Part shown: piece after piece, positions 8,714 to 17,735 of the stretch | Numbering within the stretch: position 1 is the first letter of the stretch | How the letters are laid out: every line of letters starts with the position of its first letter | Assembly (NCBI RefSeq): GCF_000022325.1 | Contig: NC_012034.1 | Coordinates: forward strand, 700,501-764,500 | Direction: 5' to 3' | DNA length: 64,000 bases | Source of the DNA: Caldicellulosiruptor bescii DSM 6725 | GTDB taxonomy: Bacteria > Bacillota > Thermoanaerobacteria > Caldicellulosiruptorales > Caldicellulosiruptoraceae | Made by a program: the position numbers and the translations under genes | Notes under the pieces: generated by a model | Seen by the model: only the letters and a program-made list of their open reading frames with translations | What the model was told of the DNA's origin: nothing | Databases searched by the model: none

Positions 8714-9961
8714 ATGCAAAATAAAAGCTTAGCAAAGTTTCTGATAGGATGCTTAGTAATAGCCTTTGCATTTTACATAGTGTTTTTTGGGCTGGAAATT
8801 GGAACTGCAAGCATCCCGTCAGTCCAAAAAGTTATAAGGTATGGGCTTGATTTGAAAGGCGGCGTTTACATTGTATATGAGGCAGCAAAAGAGAATCCAA
8901 CAAGAAGAGAAATGGAATCAGCGTTGCAGCTTATCAGAACAAGGCTTGACATGAGAAACTTTTATGATGCAACGGCGACAATTCAGGGGTCAAAGAGAAT
9001 AAGGGTAGAAATTCCGGGTGTCAAAGACCCTGATGAAGCTATACAATATATAGGAAGAACAGCTTTGATTGAGTTCAAGGGACCTTCTGGAGATTTGATT
9101 GTTTCAGGTAGAAACGTTGTTGATGCATATGCACAGCAGACAACATCAGGATACGTTGTTGCACTAAAGTTTGACAAAGAGGGAACAAAAAAGTTTGCAG
9201 AAGGGACAAAAAAATATTTGGGTCAGAACATTGGAATTTATCTTGATGGCAAGCTCATTTCAAATCCTGTTGTTAGAGCAGAGATTGACAATGGTGAAGC
9301 TGTGATTGAAGGTATGAAAGATCTGGAAGAGGCTAAAACACTTGCTCAGCAGATAAAAGCTGGTGCACTGCCATTTGCTTTGAATGTGATAGAGAGCAAG
9401 GCTATAGGACCTTCACTTGGAAATGAGGCTTTTAAATCAACTTTAAAGGCTGGAATTATTGGAATCTTGCTTGTGTTCCTGTTCATGATAATTTTCTACA
9501 GACTGCCAGGGCTTGTTGCAGATATAGCTTTAGTTGCTTATATAGTTATTCTGGTTGCAATTGTGGGGTATGCAAAGATAACTTTGACCCTCCCTGGTAT
9601 AGCAGGTATAATTCTGTCTGCCGGCATGGCAGTTGATGCGAATATCTTGATCTTTGCAAGATTAAAAGAGGAGCTGAGAAGTGGAAAGACATTAAGAGCT
9701 GCTATGGATGCAGGTTTTAAAAGAGCGCTTAATGCTGTTATTGACTCTAACGTGACAACGATAATAGCAGGAATTGTTCTTTTGTTCTTAGGAACAGGTC
9801 CTATTAAAGGTTTTGCATGGACGCTCACAATTGGTATTGTGGTATCGTTCTTCACAGCAATCACTGTTACAAGATTTTTGCTTACTTCAATTATAAATAC
9901 AGGACTTTTCAAAGATATCAGGTGGTATGGCGGTAAGAAAACCAGGGAGGTGGATGCTTAA
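8714..9961 (+). CDS. secD: Protein translocase subunit SecD
   Basis: SecD is a membrane subunit that uses proton motive force to help the SecYEG channel complete protein export. An AAAGGAGAAAGG SD precedes the ATG. One N-terminal transmembrane helix is followed by the extracytoplasmic P1 region, starting with the signature YGLDLKGG. A five-helix RND-like bundle near residues 245-400 contains the charged motif GMAVDANILIFARLKEE. The length of 415 is the compact Gram-positive form. The secF ATG directly follows its TAA. Confidence 0.95.
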   Translation: MQNKSLAKFLIGCLVIAFAFYIVFFGLEIGTASIPSVQKVIRYGLDLKGGVYIVYEAAKENPTRREMESALQLIRTRLDMRNFYDATATIQGSKRIRVEIPGVKDPDEAIQYIGRTALIEFKGPSGDLIVSGRNVVDAYAQQTTSGYVVALKFDKEGTKKFAEGTKKYLGQNIGIYLDGKLISNPVVRAEIDNGEAVIEGMKDLEEAKTLAQQIKAGALPFALNVIESKAIGPSLGNEAFKSTLKAGIIGILLVFLFMIIFYRLPGLVADIALVAYIVILVAIVGYAKITLTLPGIAGIILSAGMAVDANILIFARLKEELRSGKTLRAAMDAGFKRALNAVIDSNVTTIIAGIVLLFLGTGPIKGFAWTLTIGIVVSFFTAITVTRFLLTSIINTGLFKDIRWYGGKKTREVDA

Positions 9962-10894
9962 ATGACCAAGATTGATTTCATGGGGAAAAGAAAATACTTT
10001 TATATAGTTTCAATTTTGGTTATGGTAATTGGGCTGATTTCGTATTTTGTACAAGGTCTTAACTATGACATAGACTTTACAGGTGGTACAGTTTTGGAGA
10101 TAAACCTTCATAAGGTTCCGACAGCTCAAGAGATATCCGAGCTTGAAAAGTTGACAAAGCAGATTACAGGGACCCAGACACCTATTGTCAGAAAAGTTGA
10201 GGATGGCAAAAAGATAATGATTAATGCACATGAGGTTCATGGCAAAAAGAAGACAGAGCTTTCAAAGGAGACAAGAGATAAGCTTTTTGGTGAAATAGCT
10301 AAAAAGTATAATCTTAAGAAAGAAGACTTGATCTCTTATCAGAATGTAGGAGCTACTATTTCATCTGAGCTAAAATCTCAGGCAATATGGGCGGTTGTGA
10401 TTGCATCAATTTTGATGCTCATTTATATTGCTATCAGATTTGAGTTCCGGTTTGGTACAACTGCTGTAGCAGCACTGATTCATGACCTGTTGATTGTTTT
10501 GACTGTATATACTCTCTTTAAAATTCCACTAAATTCTACTTTTATAGCGGCAATCCTTACTGTCCTTGGTTATTCTATAAACGACACTATTGTTGTATTT
10601 GATAGGATAAGAGAAAACAGAAGGATAGCAGGGAAGATGGAACTCAAAGATCTTGTGAACCTTAGCATGAACCAGACAATAGGAAGATCAATTGCAACAG
10701 CAATGAGTGTCATTATAGTTCTTGTCGTTCTTTATATCATGGGTGTTCAGGCAATAAAAGAATTTGCGTTTCCTCTTTTGATTGGTGTTATATCAGGTAC
10801 TTATTCTTCTATATTTATAGCAACAGCACTGTGGTTTGACTGGGAGCTCACCACAAGAAAGAAAAAACTTCAGGCAAAGCCGAAAAGAGCATAA
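9962..10894 (+). CDS. secF: Protein translocase subunit SecF
   Basis: SecF is the partner of SecD in the proton-driven translocation motor. The N-terminal helix is followed by YDIDFTGGTVLEI. The C-terminal five-helix bundle carries the hallmark LGYSINDTIVVFDRIRENRR near residues 200-220. The length of 310 is normal. The gene abuts secD with no gap, so the pair is co-transcribed and coupled, and it is closed by a terminator. Confidence 0.95.
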   Translation: MTKIDFMGKRKYFYIVSILVMVIGLISYFVQGLNYDIDFTGGTVLEINLHKVPTAQEISELEKLTKQITGTQTPIVRKVEDGKKIMINAHEVHGKKKTELSKETRDKLFGEIAKKYNLKKEDLISYQNVGATISSELKSQAIWAVVIASILMLIYIAIRFEFRFGTTAVAALIHDLLIVLTVYTLFKIPLNSTFIAAILTVLGYSINDTIVVFDRIRENRRIAGKMELKDLVNLSMNQTIGRSIATAMSVIIVLVVLYIMGVQAIKEFAFPLLIGVISGTYSSIFIATALWFDWELTTRKKKLQAKPKRA

Positions 10895-10931
10895 AAGAAT
10901 GCTTATTTTATGACTTATTTTTAAATTCTTC

Positions 10932-10973
10932 AAAAAAGCTCTTGCGAAAGCCATTTTCGTAAGGGCTTTTTTA
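10932..10973 (+). terminator. Terminator after secDF
   Basis: AAAAAAGCTCTTGCGAAA pairs with TTTTCGTAAGGGCTTTTTT around GCCA, giving a long A/T-framed stem with a T-tract. Confidence 0.85.
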
Positions 10974-11024
10974 AAATGCCTTTTTACCTTTTTTACATTT
11001 GATTTTTTTTTGGAGGAATTTTTT

Positions 11025-12692
11025 ATGAAGAAGAAACAAGAACACAAAATTAGAATTATACCTCTTGGTGGATTAAATGAAATTGGTAAGAATATGACAG
11101 TGATAGAAGTAAATGACGAAATAGTTGTTATTGACTGTGGTCTTGCATTTCCAGAAGATGAGATGCTTGGCGTTGATCTTGTAATACCTGACATATCATA
11201 TCTTTTAAAGAATAAAGAAAAGGTAAAGGCTTTGATTTTAACACACGGTCATGAAGACCACATTGGAGCAATACCATATGTCCTACGCGATTTAAACGTT
11301 CCGATATATGGTACAAGACTTACTCTTGGGCTTGTTGAGATAAAGCTTTTAGAATTTGGTATTGATTTGAACACTGTTAAGTTGTTTACTGTTAGGGCAG
11401 GAGATGTAATTAGCTTTAACAATATGCGCATTGAATTTATCAGGACAACACATTCGATTGCTGACTCTGTTGCTGTTGCTATACACACACCGCTTGGTCC
11501 TATAGTCCATACAGGCGATTTCAAGGTAGATTTTACGCCCATTGAGGGTGAGTCAATTGACTTAATAAGGTTTGCGGAACTTGGCAAACAAGGTGTTCTT
11601 GCACTTTTGTGCGATTCTACCAACGCAGAGAGGCCCGGTTTTACATTGTCTGAAAAGACTGTTGGCGCTACATTTGACAGAATATTCTCTCAGGCTCAAG
11701 GAAGAGTAATTGTTGCAACATTTTCGTCCCATATTCACAGAGTGCAGCAGGTCATAAACTCAGCTGAAAAGCAGGGAAGAAAGATTTGCGTCTTGGGAAG
11801 AAGTATGGTAAATGTTGTGAACAAAGCACTTGAACTTGGATATCTGAAGATGCCAGATGGAATGCTGATTGATGTTGATGAGCTTGACAACTATCCTTTG
11901 AACAAGATTGTTCTTATCACCACAGGGAGTCAAGGCGAGCCTATGTCTGCACTTTCACGAATGGCATCTGCCGAGCACAAAAAGGTAGGAATTATTCCTG
12001 GAGATGTTGTTATAATCTCAGCAGCGCCAATTCCTGGAAATGAGAAGTTTGTAAATAGAGTAATAAATGATTTGTTTAAACAGGGAGCGCAGGTTATATA
12101 TGAAGATATTGATGACATTCATGTGTCAGGTCATGCCTGCCAGGAAGAGATAAAGCTTATACACAATCTTACAAGACCAAAATACAGTATTCCTGTGCAT
12201 GGAGAATTCAAACACTTGATACATCATGCAAAGCTCGCAATGGAGCTTGGAGAAAAAAACGTATTTGTATTAGAAAATGGGAAGGTTTTGGAGATTACAA
12301 AAGACGGTGCAAAGGTTGTTGGAATGGTGCAGGCAGGCAATGTTCTTGTTGACGGACTTGGAGTTGGAGATGTAGGAAATGTTGTTTTGCGCGACAGACG
12401 TCATCTTGCCCAGGACGGGCTTTTCATTGTTGTGCTCACAATTGATTCGGCAACAAGAGATGTCATCTCAGGTCCTGATATAATCACAAGAGGTTTTATA
12501 TATATTAGAGAATCTGAGCCCCTGATTGAAGAGGCAAAAAGAGTAATAAAGGACGTTCTTTACTTTTGTAATAAGAACGATATTACTGAGCCCAATGCAA
12601 TAAAGGTAATTTTAAAAGATAATCTGAGAAATTTCTTGTTTGAAAAAACACGAAGAAATCCAATGATAATTCCAATCATAACCGAGATTTGA
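11025..12692 (+). CDS. rnj: Ribonuclease J
   Basis: This is an exo/endoribonuclease of the beta-CASP metallo-beta-lactamase family, acting in mRNA decay and RNA maturation in Firmicutes. ATG 11025 follows GGAGGAAT with proper spacing; an in-frame TTG at 11010 overlaps the SD and is rejected. Motifs are PLGGLNEIGKN, the zinc site THGHEDHIGA (near residue 75), HTGDFKVD, the beta-CASP SSHIHRVQQ region, VSGHA and PVHGEFKHL. The length of 555 residues matches RNase J. It is a single-gene unit ending at a strong terminator. Confidence 0.95.
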   Translation: MKKKQEHKIRIIPLGGLNEIGKNMTVIEVNDEIVVIDCGLAFPEDEMLGVDLVIPDISYLLKNKEKVKALILTHGHEDHIGAIPYVLRDLNVPIYGTRLTLGLVEIKLLEFGIDLNTVKLFTVRAGDVISFNNMRIEFIRTTHSIADSVAVAIHTPLGPIVHTGDFKVDFTPIEGESIDLIRFAELGKQGVLALLCDSTNAERPGFTLSEKTVGATFDRIFSQAQGRVIVATFSSHIHRVQQVINSAEKQGRKICVLGRSMVNVVNKALELGYLKMPDGMLIDVDELDNYPLNKIVLITTGSQGEPMSALSRMASAEHKKVGIIPGDVVIISAAPIPGNEKFVNRVINDLFKQGAQVIYEDIDDIHVSGHACQEEIKLIHNLTRPKYSIPVHGEFKHLIHHAKLAMELGEKNVFVLENGKVLEITKDGAKVVGMVQAGNVLVDGLGVGDVGNVVLRDRRHLAQDGLFIVVLTIDSATRDVISGPDIITRGFIYIRESEPLIEEAKRVIKDVLYFCNKNDITEPNAIKVILKDNLRNFLFEKTRRNPMIIPIITEI

Positions 12693-12714
12693 ATTTAATT
12701 ACTTATGCTAATAG

Positions 12715-12751
12715 AGCCGCAGGCAAATATAGAATGTACCTGCGGCTTTTT
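12715..12751 (+). terminator. Terminator after RNase J gene
   Basis: AGCCGCAGG and CCTGCGGCT make a perfect 9-bp stem followed by TTTTT. Confidence 0.9.
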
Positions 12752-12765
12752 GCTAAAATGAAATT

Positions 12766-12794
12766 TTCACATGAAGAAAACTTTTGCATATAAT
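12766..12794 (+). promoter_or_regulatory. Promoter for the ylmC-like gene
   Basis: TTCACA, a 17-bp spacer and TATAAT lie 39 bases upstream of the start. The CATATAAT context could also be read by a sporulation sigma factor, but no matching -35 is evident. Confidence 0.5.
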
Positions 12795-12832
12795 AATAAA
12801 AGACAACAGTGCTTGAAAAGTGATAAAAGAAA

Positions 12833-13063
12833 ATGTATAAGTCATCAGATTTGAGAGAAAAGGATGTAATAAACATCTCTGATGGAAAAAAGCTTGGTAA
12901 GGTTTGTGATTTAGAGGTTAATGTTAAAACTGGAAAAATAGATGCAATAGTTGTCCCGGCACCATTTTCTGTGGGCAACATCTTCTCAAAAGAAAAAGAT
13001 TATGTAATTCCATGGGAAAGAATAAAAAAGATTGGTGAAGATGTTATTTTGGTTGAGATATAG
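12833..13063 (+). CDS. YlmC/YmxH-family PRC-barrel protein
   Basis: This is a 76-residue PRC-barrel protein of the YlmC/YmxH family, widespread in spore-forming Firmicutes and usually annotated as sporulation-related. The PRC-barrel pattern is clear: KSSDLREKDVINISDGKKLG, a DLEVNVKTGKIDAIVV strand pair, and the closing IPWERIKKIGEDVILVEI. It has its own promoter and is convergent with the nitrilase gene, with three bases between stops. The molecular role is not established. Confidence 0.8.
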   Translation: MYKSSDLREKDVINISDGKKLGKVCDLEVNVKTGKIDAIVVPAPFSVGNIFSKEKDYVIPWERIKKIGEDVILVEI

Positions 13064-13066
13064 GAC

Positions 13067-13783
13067 TTAGATTTCTGCAGACAAAAGATATTCCCCTGCC
13101 TCATCAGCCTCACATATAATACATCCGCTTCTATCTACAATCAGGCTATGACCAAGACTTATCATGTTAAGATGAGCACCTGTTGCGTTTGCCAAAAAGA
13201 CATAATATCCGTTTTCAACGGCTCTTGTAATAGGGATACTTCTATTTTTGTCTATTTTCCAGCGTGCTTCTTTCGGACTGTAATAGTGTGCAGCTAAAAT
13301 AAATACACCGACGCATCCCCTATCTTTGTATTCTTTGAATATATTATAAAAATTCTGGTCTCTGCAGATGGCTATGCCAAAACGCTTGTGTTTGTATTTA
13401 AAAACAAGTGGATTTTTTCCGTTAGAAAATATTTTCTTTTCAATCTCAGTTGGGTGAAGCTTGTAATATTTTTCGCATCTGCCATCAGGAAATATTATCG
13501 ATGCACAATTTTTTAACTCTTTACGTTCGTAAAATGGATGTCCAATTATGCAACAAACTGAGTATTTGCTTGCAAGTTGAGAGATTTTATCAAGAGCAGG
13601 CAAAATAATATCATTCAAATTAATTGATTTTAAAAGCTCAATATTATAGCCAGTCAGCGCCATTTCAGGAAAGCAGATTAAGTCTATCTCTTCGACCTTT
13701 GCTTGTTCTAAAAAATTTGCAATTTTGAGAAGATTATTTTCGATACTATTTGAGATCTTCATTTGAACAACTCCGATTTTCAT
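13067..13783 (-). CDS. Carbon-nitrogen hydrolase (nitrilase superfamily amidase)
   Basis: This is a predicted C-N hydrolase acting on an amide or nitrile. The Glu-Lys-Cys triad is visible: FPEMALTGYN (near residue 40), YYKLHPTE (Lys), and IAICRDQNFYN (Cys). The fold ends with SLIVDRSGCIICEAD, as in omega-amidases and N-carbamoyl amidases. The length is 238 residues, slightly short. The start follows an AAGGGG-type SD. It is divergent from murA and convergent with the ylmC-like gene. The substrate cannot be assigned. Confidence 0.85.
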   Translation of the reverse strand: MKIGVVQMKISNSIENNLLKIANFLEQAKVEEIDLICFPEMALTGYNIELLKSINLNDIILPALDKISQLASKYSVCCIIGHPFYERKELKNCASIIFPDGRCEKYYKLHPTEIEKKIFSNGKNPLVFKYKHKRFGIAICRDQNFYNIFKEYKDRGCVGVFILAAHYYSPKEARWKIDKNRSIPITRAVENGYYVFLANATGAHLNMISLGHSLIVDRSGCIICEADEAGEYLLSAEI

Positions 13784-13906
13784 CTTTTGTTTCCCCTTCG
13801 GCTATAATTTCTTGGCTTATTCTTATTATATCATTTTTTAGAAAATCACACTACTTTTTCATTTCCGCTGATATTTTCAATTGGCTTGATGAAAAGAATA
13901 TTCTTC

Positions 13907-13935
13907 TTTTCAGATTTCACAAGAAAGAATATAAT
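13907..13935 (+). promoter_or_regulatory. Possible murA promoter
   Basis: TTTTCA, a 17-bp spacer and TATAAT. The -10 is perfect and the -35 is weak. Confidence 0.4.
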
Positions 13936-13988
13936 ATAAAAGAATGGGAAGATAAATAAAAGCTTTTTGAAAAGAGAGGGTGCAAGAG

Positions 13989-15248
13989 TTGAAAGAAGCT
14001 TATGAAAAACTTGTGATAGAAGGTGGCAATCCTTTATATGGTGAGGTTATAATAAATGGCGCAAAAAATGCTGCAGTTGCTGTAATTCCCGCAGCTTTAA
14101 TGGCTGACGGGGAAAGTGTTATAGATAACCTTCCTTTAATTGAAGATGTGTTTGCAATGGATGACATTTTGCTAAGGCTTGGAGCAAAGATAGAGTATGA
14201 CAATCATTCTCTTAAAATAGATGCGAGGAATCTGCATAGCTGTGTAGCACCATATGAAAGTGTCAAGAAGATAAGAGCTTCATATTACCTCATTGGAGCA
14301 CTTCTTACCCGGTTTGGCAGGGCGGAGGTTGCCATGCCAGGCGGGTGTAATTTTGGTTCAAGACCAATTGACCAGCACATAAAAGGTTTTACAGCGCTTG
14401 GTGCTGATGTTAGAATAGAAAATGGTATGATAAAAGCATATGCAGACAGGCTTGTTGGAACAAAGATATATTTGGACGTTGTGTCTGTTGGTGCAACAAT
14501 CAATCTTATGCTTGCTGCTGTCAAGGCAAAAGGCATCACAATAATAGAAAATGCCGCAAAAGAACCGCATGTTGTTGACACTGCAAATTTTCTGAACAGT
14601 ATGGGTGCAAAAATCAAGGGCGCAGGTACTGACATTATAAGGATTGAAGGAGTGGATAAGCTTTATCCAACAAAGTATGCAATTATTCCTGACCAGATAG
14701 AAGCAGGGACATATATGATAGCTGCATGTGCAACAAAGGGACATGTAATTGTAAAAAATGTGATTCCTAAGCATTTAGAGTCGCTGACAGCAAAGCTTAT
14801 TGAGATGGGGGCAGAGGTTATAACTTATGAAGACAGCATCGAAGTTATTTGCCGGCAAAGACTTAGAGGTTCGAGCATAAAGACAATGCCGTACCCAGGT
14901 TTCCCCACAGACCTTCAACCTCAGATGACAGTGCTATTGAGTCTTTGTAATGGTACAAGCATTGTTACAGAAGGTGTGTGGGAAAATAGATACCAGTATG
15001 TGGATGAGCTCAAAAAGATGGGAGCAAACATTAAGGTTGAGGGGAGAGTGGCCGTTGTTGAAGGTGTTGAGAGCCTTCAAGGTGCTGAGGTTGTTGCTGT
15101 GGACCTTCGGGCAGGTGCTGCATTAATTGTTGCAGGGCTTGCAGCAAAAGGGAAAACTGTAATTTACAATGCCAAAAATGTGGATAGAGGTTATGAAAAT
15201 ATAGATTTTAAGCTTTCAAAACTGGGTGCAAAAGTTTCAAGAACATAA
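13989..15248 (+). CDS. murA: UDP-N-acetylglucosamine 1-carboxyvinyltransferase
   Basis: MurA transfers enolpyruvate from PEP to UDP-GlcNAc, the first committed step of peptidoglycan synthesis. TTG 13989 lies 9 bases after AGAGGG; the in-frame GTG at 13980 overlaps that SD and is less likely. Motifs are [16 protein letters not shown] at the N-terminus, the fosfomycin-target cysteine in [12 protein letters not shown] (residue 120), [15 protein letters not shown], and [10 protein letters not shown]. Cysteine rather than aspartate at the active site predicts fosfomycin sensitivity. The 419-residue length is normal. Confidence 0.95.
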   Translation: MKEAYEKLVIEGGNPLYGEVIINGAKNAAVAVIPAALMADGESVIDNLPLIEDVFAMDDILLRLGAKIEYDNHSLKIDARNLHSCVAPYESVKKIRASYYLIGALLTRFGRAEVAMPGGCNFGSRPIDQHIKGFTALGADVRIENGMIKAYADRLVGTKIYLDVVSVGATINLMLAAVKAKGITIIENAAKEPHVVDTANFLNSMGAKIKGAGTDIIRIEGVDKLYPTKYAIIPDQIEAGTYMIAACATKGHVIVKNVIPKHLESLTAKLIEMGAEVITYEDSIEVICRQRLRGSSIKTMPYPGFPTDLQPQMTVLLSLCNGTSIVTEGVWENRYQYVDELKKMGANIKVEGRVAVVEGVESLQGAEVVAVDLRAGAALIVAGLAAKGKTVIYNAKNVDRGYENIDFKLSKLGAKVSRT

Positions 15249-15269
15249 GATAAAAGGGGAAAGATAATA

Positions 15270-16067
15270 ATGTCGGATGAAATGCTTTTTTGTCCGCTGT
15301 ACAGTGGAAGCAGTGGAAATAGCATTTTGATTTCGTACAAAGATACATCAATAATAGTTGATGCTGGTGTAAGCTTTAAAAAACTTGCAGAGGCGCTCGA
15401 AAAAATTGGATTTAATAAGAAAATTAATGCAATTTTACTTTCACATGACCACTACGACCATGTTAAATGTGCGGGCGTTTACTTTAGAAAGCTCAATGTT
15501 CCCATTATAACAAATTACAAAACATGGGAAAGTATAAAAAACTCTCTTGGCAAAGTTGACGAAAGCTATGTCAAATTAATTGATACAGGTACAAGCTTTT
15601 CGGTAGGAAGTATTGGAATTGATACATTTTCAATACCTCACGATGCATCTGATCCGATGGGGTTTTGTTTTTATTTCAAAGACAAAAAAGTTTCAATTTG
15701 CACAGATGTTGGACATGTAAATGACAGCGTTGCCAGAATGATAGATTTTTCAGATATTATCTTACTTGAATCAAACCACGACGTTGAGATGCTGATGTTC
15801 GGACCTTACCCATATTATCTTAAACAGAGGATAAAAAGCGATAAAGGTCATCTTTCAAATGAACAGGCAGCTCAGATGATTTTAAGACTAAATCTTGCTC
15901 GTACAAGAAGGATTTATTTAGGACATCTTAGCGAAGAGAATAATCACCCGGATGTTGCGCTTTTGACAGTAAGTTCAATTTTAGAGCAGCATGGTGTATT
16001 TGAAAGTTATCATCTTTCTCTTGAAATTGCAAACAGGTACAGTCCATCACTTTGTTCATTACTATAA
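15270..16067 (+). CDS. MBL-fold metallohydrolase (YycJ/WalJ-like)
   Basis: This is a metallo-beta-lactamase-fold hydrolase resembling YycJ/WalJ, a Firmicute protein linked to cell-wall homeostasis and DNA processing. The N-terminus SGSSGNSILISYKDTSIIVD is characteristic. The metal motif LLSHDHYDHVKC follows near residue 63, with CTDVGHVND and LGHLSEENNHP later. Its 265 residues match the family. It lies between murA and rpiB in the same orientation. The walKR two-component genes that often accompany walJ are not here. Confidence 0.82.
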   Translation: MSDEMLFCPLYSGSSGNSILISYKDTSIIVDAGVSFKKLAEALEKIGFNKKINAILLSHDHYDHVKCAGVYFRKLNVPIITNYKTWESIKNSLGKVDESYVKLIDTGTSFSVGSIGIDTFSIPHDASDPMGFCFYFKDKKVSICTDVGHVNDSVARMIDFSDIILLESNHDVEMLMFGPYPYYLKQRIKSDKGHLSNEQAAQMILRLNLARTRRIYLGHLSEENNHPDVALLTVSSILEQHGVFESYHLSLEIANRYSPSLCSLL

Positions 16068-16096
16068 AGAATTTTTTGAAAGGGGAGAATTTAAAA

Positions 16097-16543
16097 GTGA
16101 AGATTGCAATAGGTTCTGACCATGCAGGATTTTCTTTGAAAGAGGCGGTGAAGAAACATCTTGAGAAAAAAGGGATTGAGTTCAAGGACTTTGGGACGTA
16201 CTCTCAAGAGTCTTGCGACTACCCGGACATTGCAAAGGATGTGGCGCTGGCAGTAAAAAACGAAGAGTTTACATTTGGTATACTCATCTGTGGGACAGGA
16301 ATTGGAATCTCTATTGCTGCAAACAAAGTAAGGGGAATTAGAGCTGCGCTTTGTCATGACACATTTTCTGCTAAAGCTGCACGAGCTCATAACAATGCAA
16401 ACATCCTTGCGATGGGTGCAAGGGTTATCGGTGAAGGGCTTGCATGTGAGATTGTAGATGCATTTTTGGCATCAAACTTTGAAGGTGGAAGGCATCAGAG
16501 AAGGATTGATAAGATACATCTTATAGAGAATGACCAGAAATAG
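16097..16543 (+). CDS. rpiB: Ribose-5-phosphate isomerase B
   Basis: RpiB interconverts ribose-5-P and ribulose-5-P in the pentose phosphate pathway. GTG 16097 follows AAAGGGGAG; earlier in-frame codons overlap the preceding gene. The family start KIAIGSDHAGFSLKE is followed by the catalytic-loop CGTGIGISIAANKVRGIRA with its cysteine near residue 67, then RAHNNANILAMGARVIG. The length of 148 is standard. The nucleotide-salvage and PRPP genes (upp, dCMP deaminase, prs) follow, which fits pentose-phosphate use. Confidence 0.94.
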   Translation: MKIAIGSDHAGFSLKEAVKKHLEKKGIEFKDFGTYSQESCDYPDIAKDVALAVKNEEFTFGILICGTGIGISIAANKVRGIRAALCHDTFSAKAARAHNNANILAMGARVIGEGLACEIVDAFLASNFEGGRHQRRIDKIHLIENDQK

Positions 16544-16581
16544 TAAAATTATCACAAATTTATTAGAAAGGAGTAAAGAGT

Positions 16582-17223
16582 ATGGTAGAGTACAAGAAAA
16601 ATGTATACGTATTTGACCACCCTTTGATTCAGCACAAGCTGACCTTAATTCGTGACAAAAACACAGGGGTTAAAGAGTTCAGAGAGCTTGTTGAAGAGAT
16701 AGCAATGCTCATGGCGTATGAGGTTACAAGAAATCTACCTTTAAAAGAGGTTGAAATTGAAACACCTGTTGGAGTTGCAAAGTGCAAAGTAATCTCTGGA
16801 AGAAAACTTGCAATTGTGCCCATTCTGCGCGCCGGGCTTGGCATGGTGGATGGACTTTTAAAGTTAATTCCTGCTGCAAAGGTGGGGCATATTGGTCTTT
16901 ACAGAGACCCTGAGACTTTAAAGCCTGTTGAGTATTACTGCAAACTTCCACAGGATGTCCACGAAAGAGACATAATTGTGCTTGACCCGATGCTTGCAAC
17001 AGGGGGGTCTGCGTCTGCCGCGTTTGACTATATAAAAAGATACAATCCTCAGAGTTTAAAACTCATGTGCCTCATTGCAGCACCAGAAGGCATTGAAAGG
17101 TTAACTCAAGACCATCCTGACGTTGAGATTTACTGCGCAGCAGTTGATGAAAAACTAAATGACCACGGCTATATTGTTCCCGGGCTTGGTGATGCCGGTG
17201 ACAGACTGTTTGGTACAAAGTAA
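16582..17223 (+). CDS. upp: Uracil phosphoribosyltransferase
   Basis: Upp converts uracil and PRPP to UMP in pyrimidine salvage. The SD AAAGGAGT precedes the ATG. Motifs are the early [28 protein letters not shown], the PRPP-binding [13 protein letters not shown] near residue 134, and the C-terminal uracil loop [12 protein letters not shown]. The 213-residue length is normal. It is followed closely by dCMP deaminase, another pyrimidine gene. Confidence 0.95.
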   Translation: MVEYKKNVYVFDHPLIQHKLTLIRDKNTGVKEFRELVEEIAMLMAYEVTRNLPLKEVEIETPVGVAKCKVISGRKLAIVPILRAGLGMVDGLLKLIPAAKVGHIGLYRDPETLKPVEYYCKLPQDVHERDIIVLDPMLATGGSASAAFDYIKRYNPQSLKLMCLIAAPEGIERLTQDHPDVEIYCAAVDEKLNDHGYIVPGLGDAGDRLFGTK

Positions 17224-17273
17224 CGGTGAAAGTTTGGGAAAGATTCAGAGAAGGTGGATGGAGGAATTTTAAG

Positions 17274-17720
17274 ATGAGACCTACATGGGACGAATACTTT
17301 ATGCAGATTGTGGATATAGTAAAAGAGCGCTCCACTTGCCTCAGAAGGAAGGTTGGAGCTTTGATTGTAAAAGACAAAAGGATTCTTGCAACAGGCTACA
17401 ATGGAGCACCCACAGGTCTTCCTCACTGTGACGAGGTTGGGTGCTTAAGAGAAAAGTTAAATGTTCCTTCAGGGCAGAGACATGAGCTTTGCAGAGGACT
17501 TCATGCAGAACAAAACGCTATAATCCAGGCAGCAAAAATGGGTGTTGTGATAGATGGAAGTGTAATTTACACAACAACATATCCTTGTGTAATATGTGCA
17601 AAGATGATAGTAAATGCAGGGATAAAGAAGGTTATATATAAAGGTTCGTATCCAGATGAAATGAGCCAGCAGATATTTAAAGAAGCAGGGATAGAGGTGA
17701 TAAAGTTTGAAGAAAAATAG
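17274..17720 (+). CDS. dCMP deaminase family protein (ComEB-like)
   Basis: This zinc deaminase converts dCMP to dUMP for dTMP synthesis. ATG 17274 follows GGAGGA by 8 bases; an upstream GTG at 17226 would add 16 unlikely residues. The zinc and catalytic motifs are [13 protein letters not shown] (HAE) and [11 protein letters not shown] (PCxxC). An N-terminal family segment [20 protein letters not shown] and an extra Cys/His patch ([16 protein letters not shown]) match dCMP deaminases that bind a second zinc. The length is 148 residues. Confidence 0.9.
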   Translation: MRPTWDEYFMQIVDIVKERSTCLRRKVGALIVKDKRILATGYNGAPTGLPHCDEVGCLREKLNVPSGQRHELCRGLHAEQNAIIQAAKMGVVIDGSVIYTTTYPCVICAKMIVNAGIKKVIYKGSYPDEMSQQIFKEAGIEVIKFEEK

Positions 17721-17735
17721 TGAAGGTGATTTGAA

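Noticed and set aside
13750-13959. 69-codon plus-strand ORF before murA
   Set aside because: It is antisense to the nitrilase 5' end, has no SD and runs over the murA promoter.
16052-16096. Upstream extension of rpiB
   Set aside because: The GTG at 16097 has the SD and matches the family N-terminus; the extension overlaps the previous gene.
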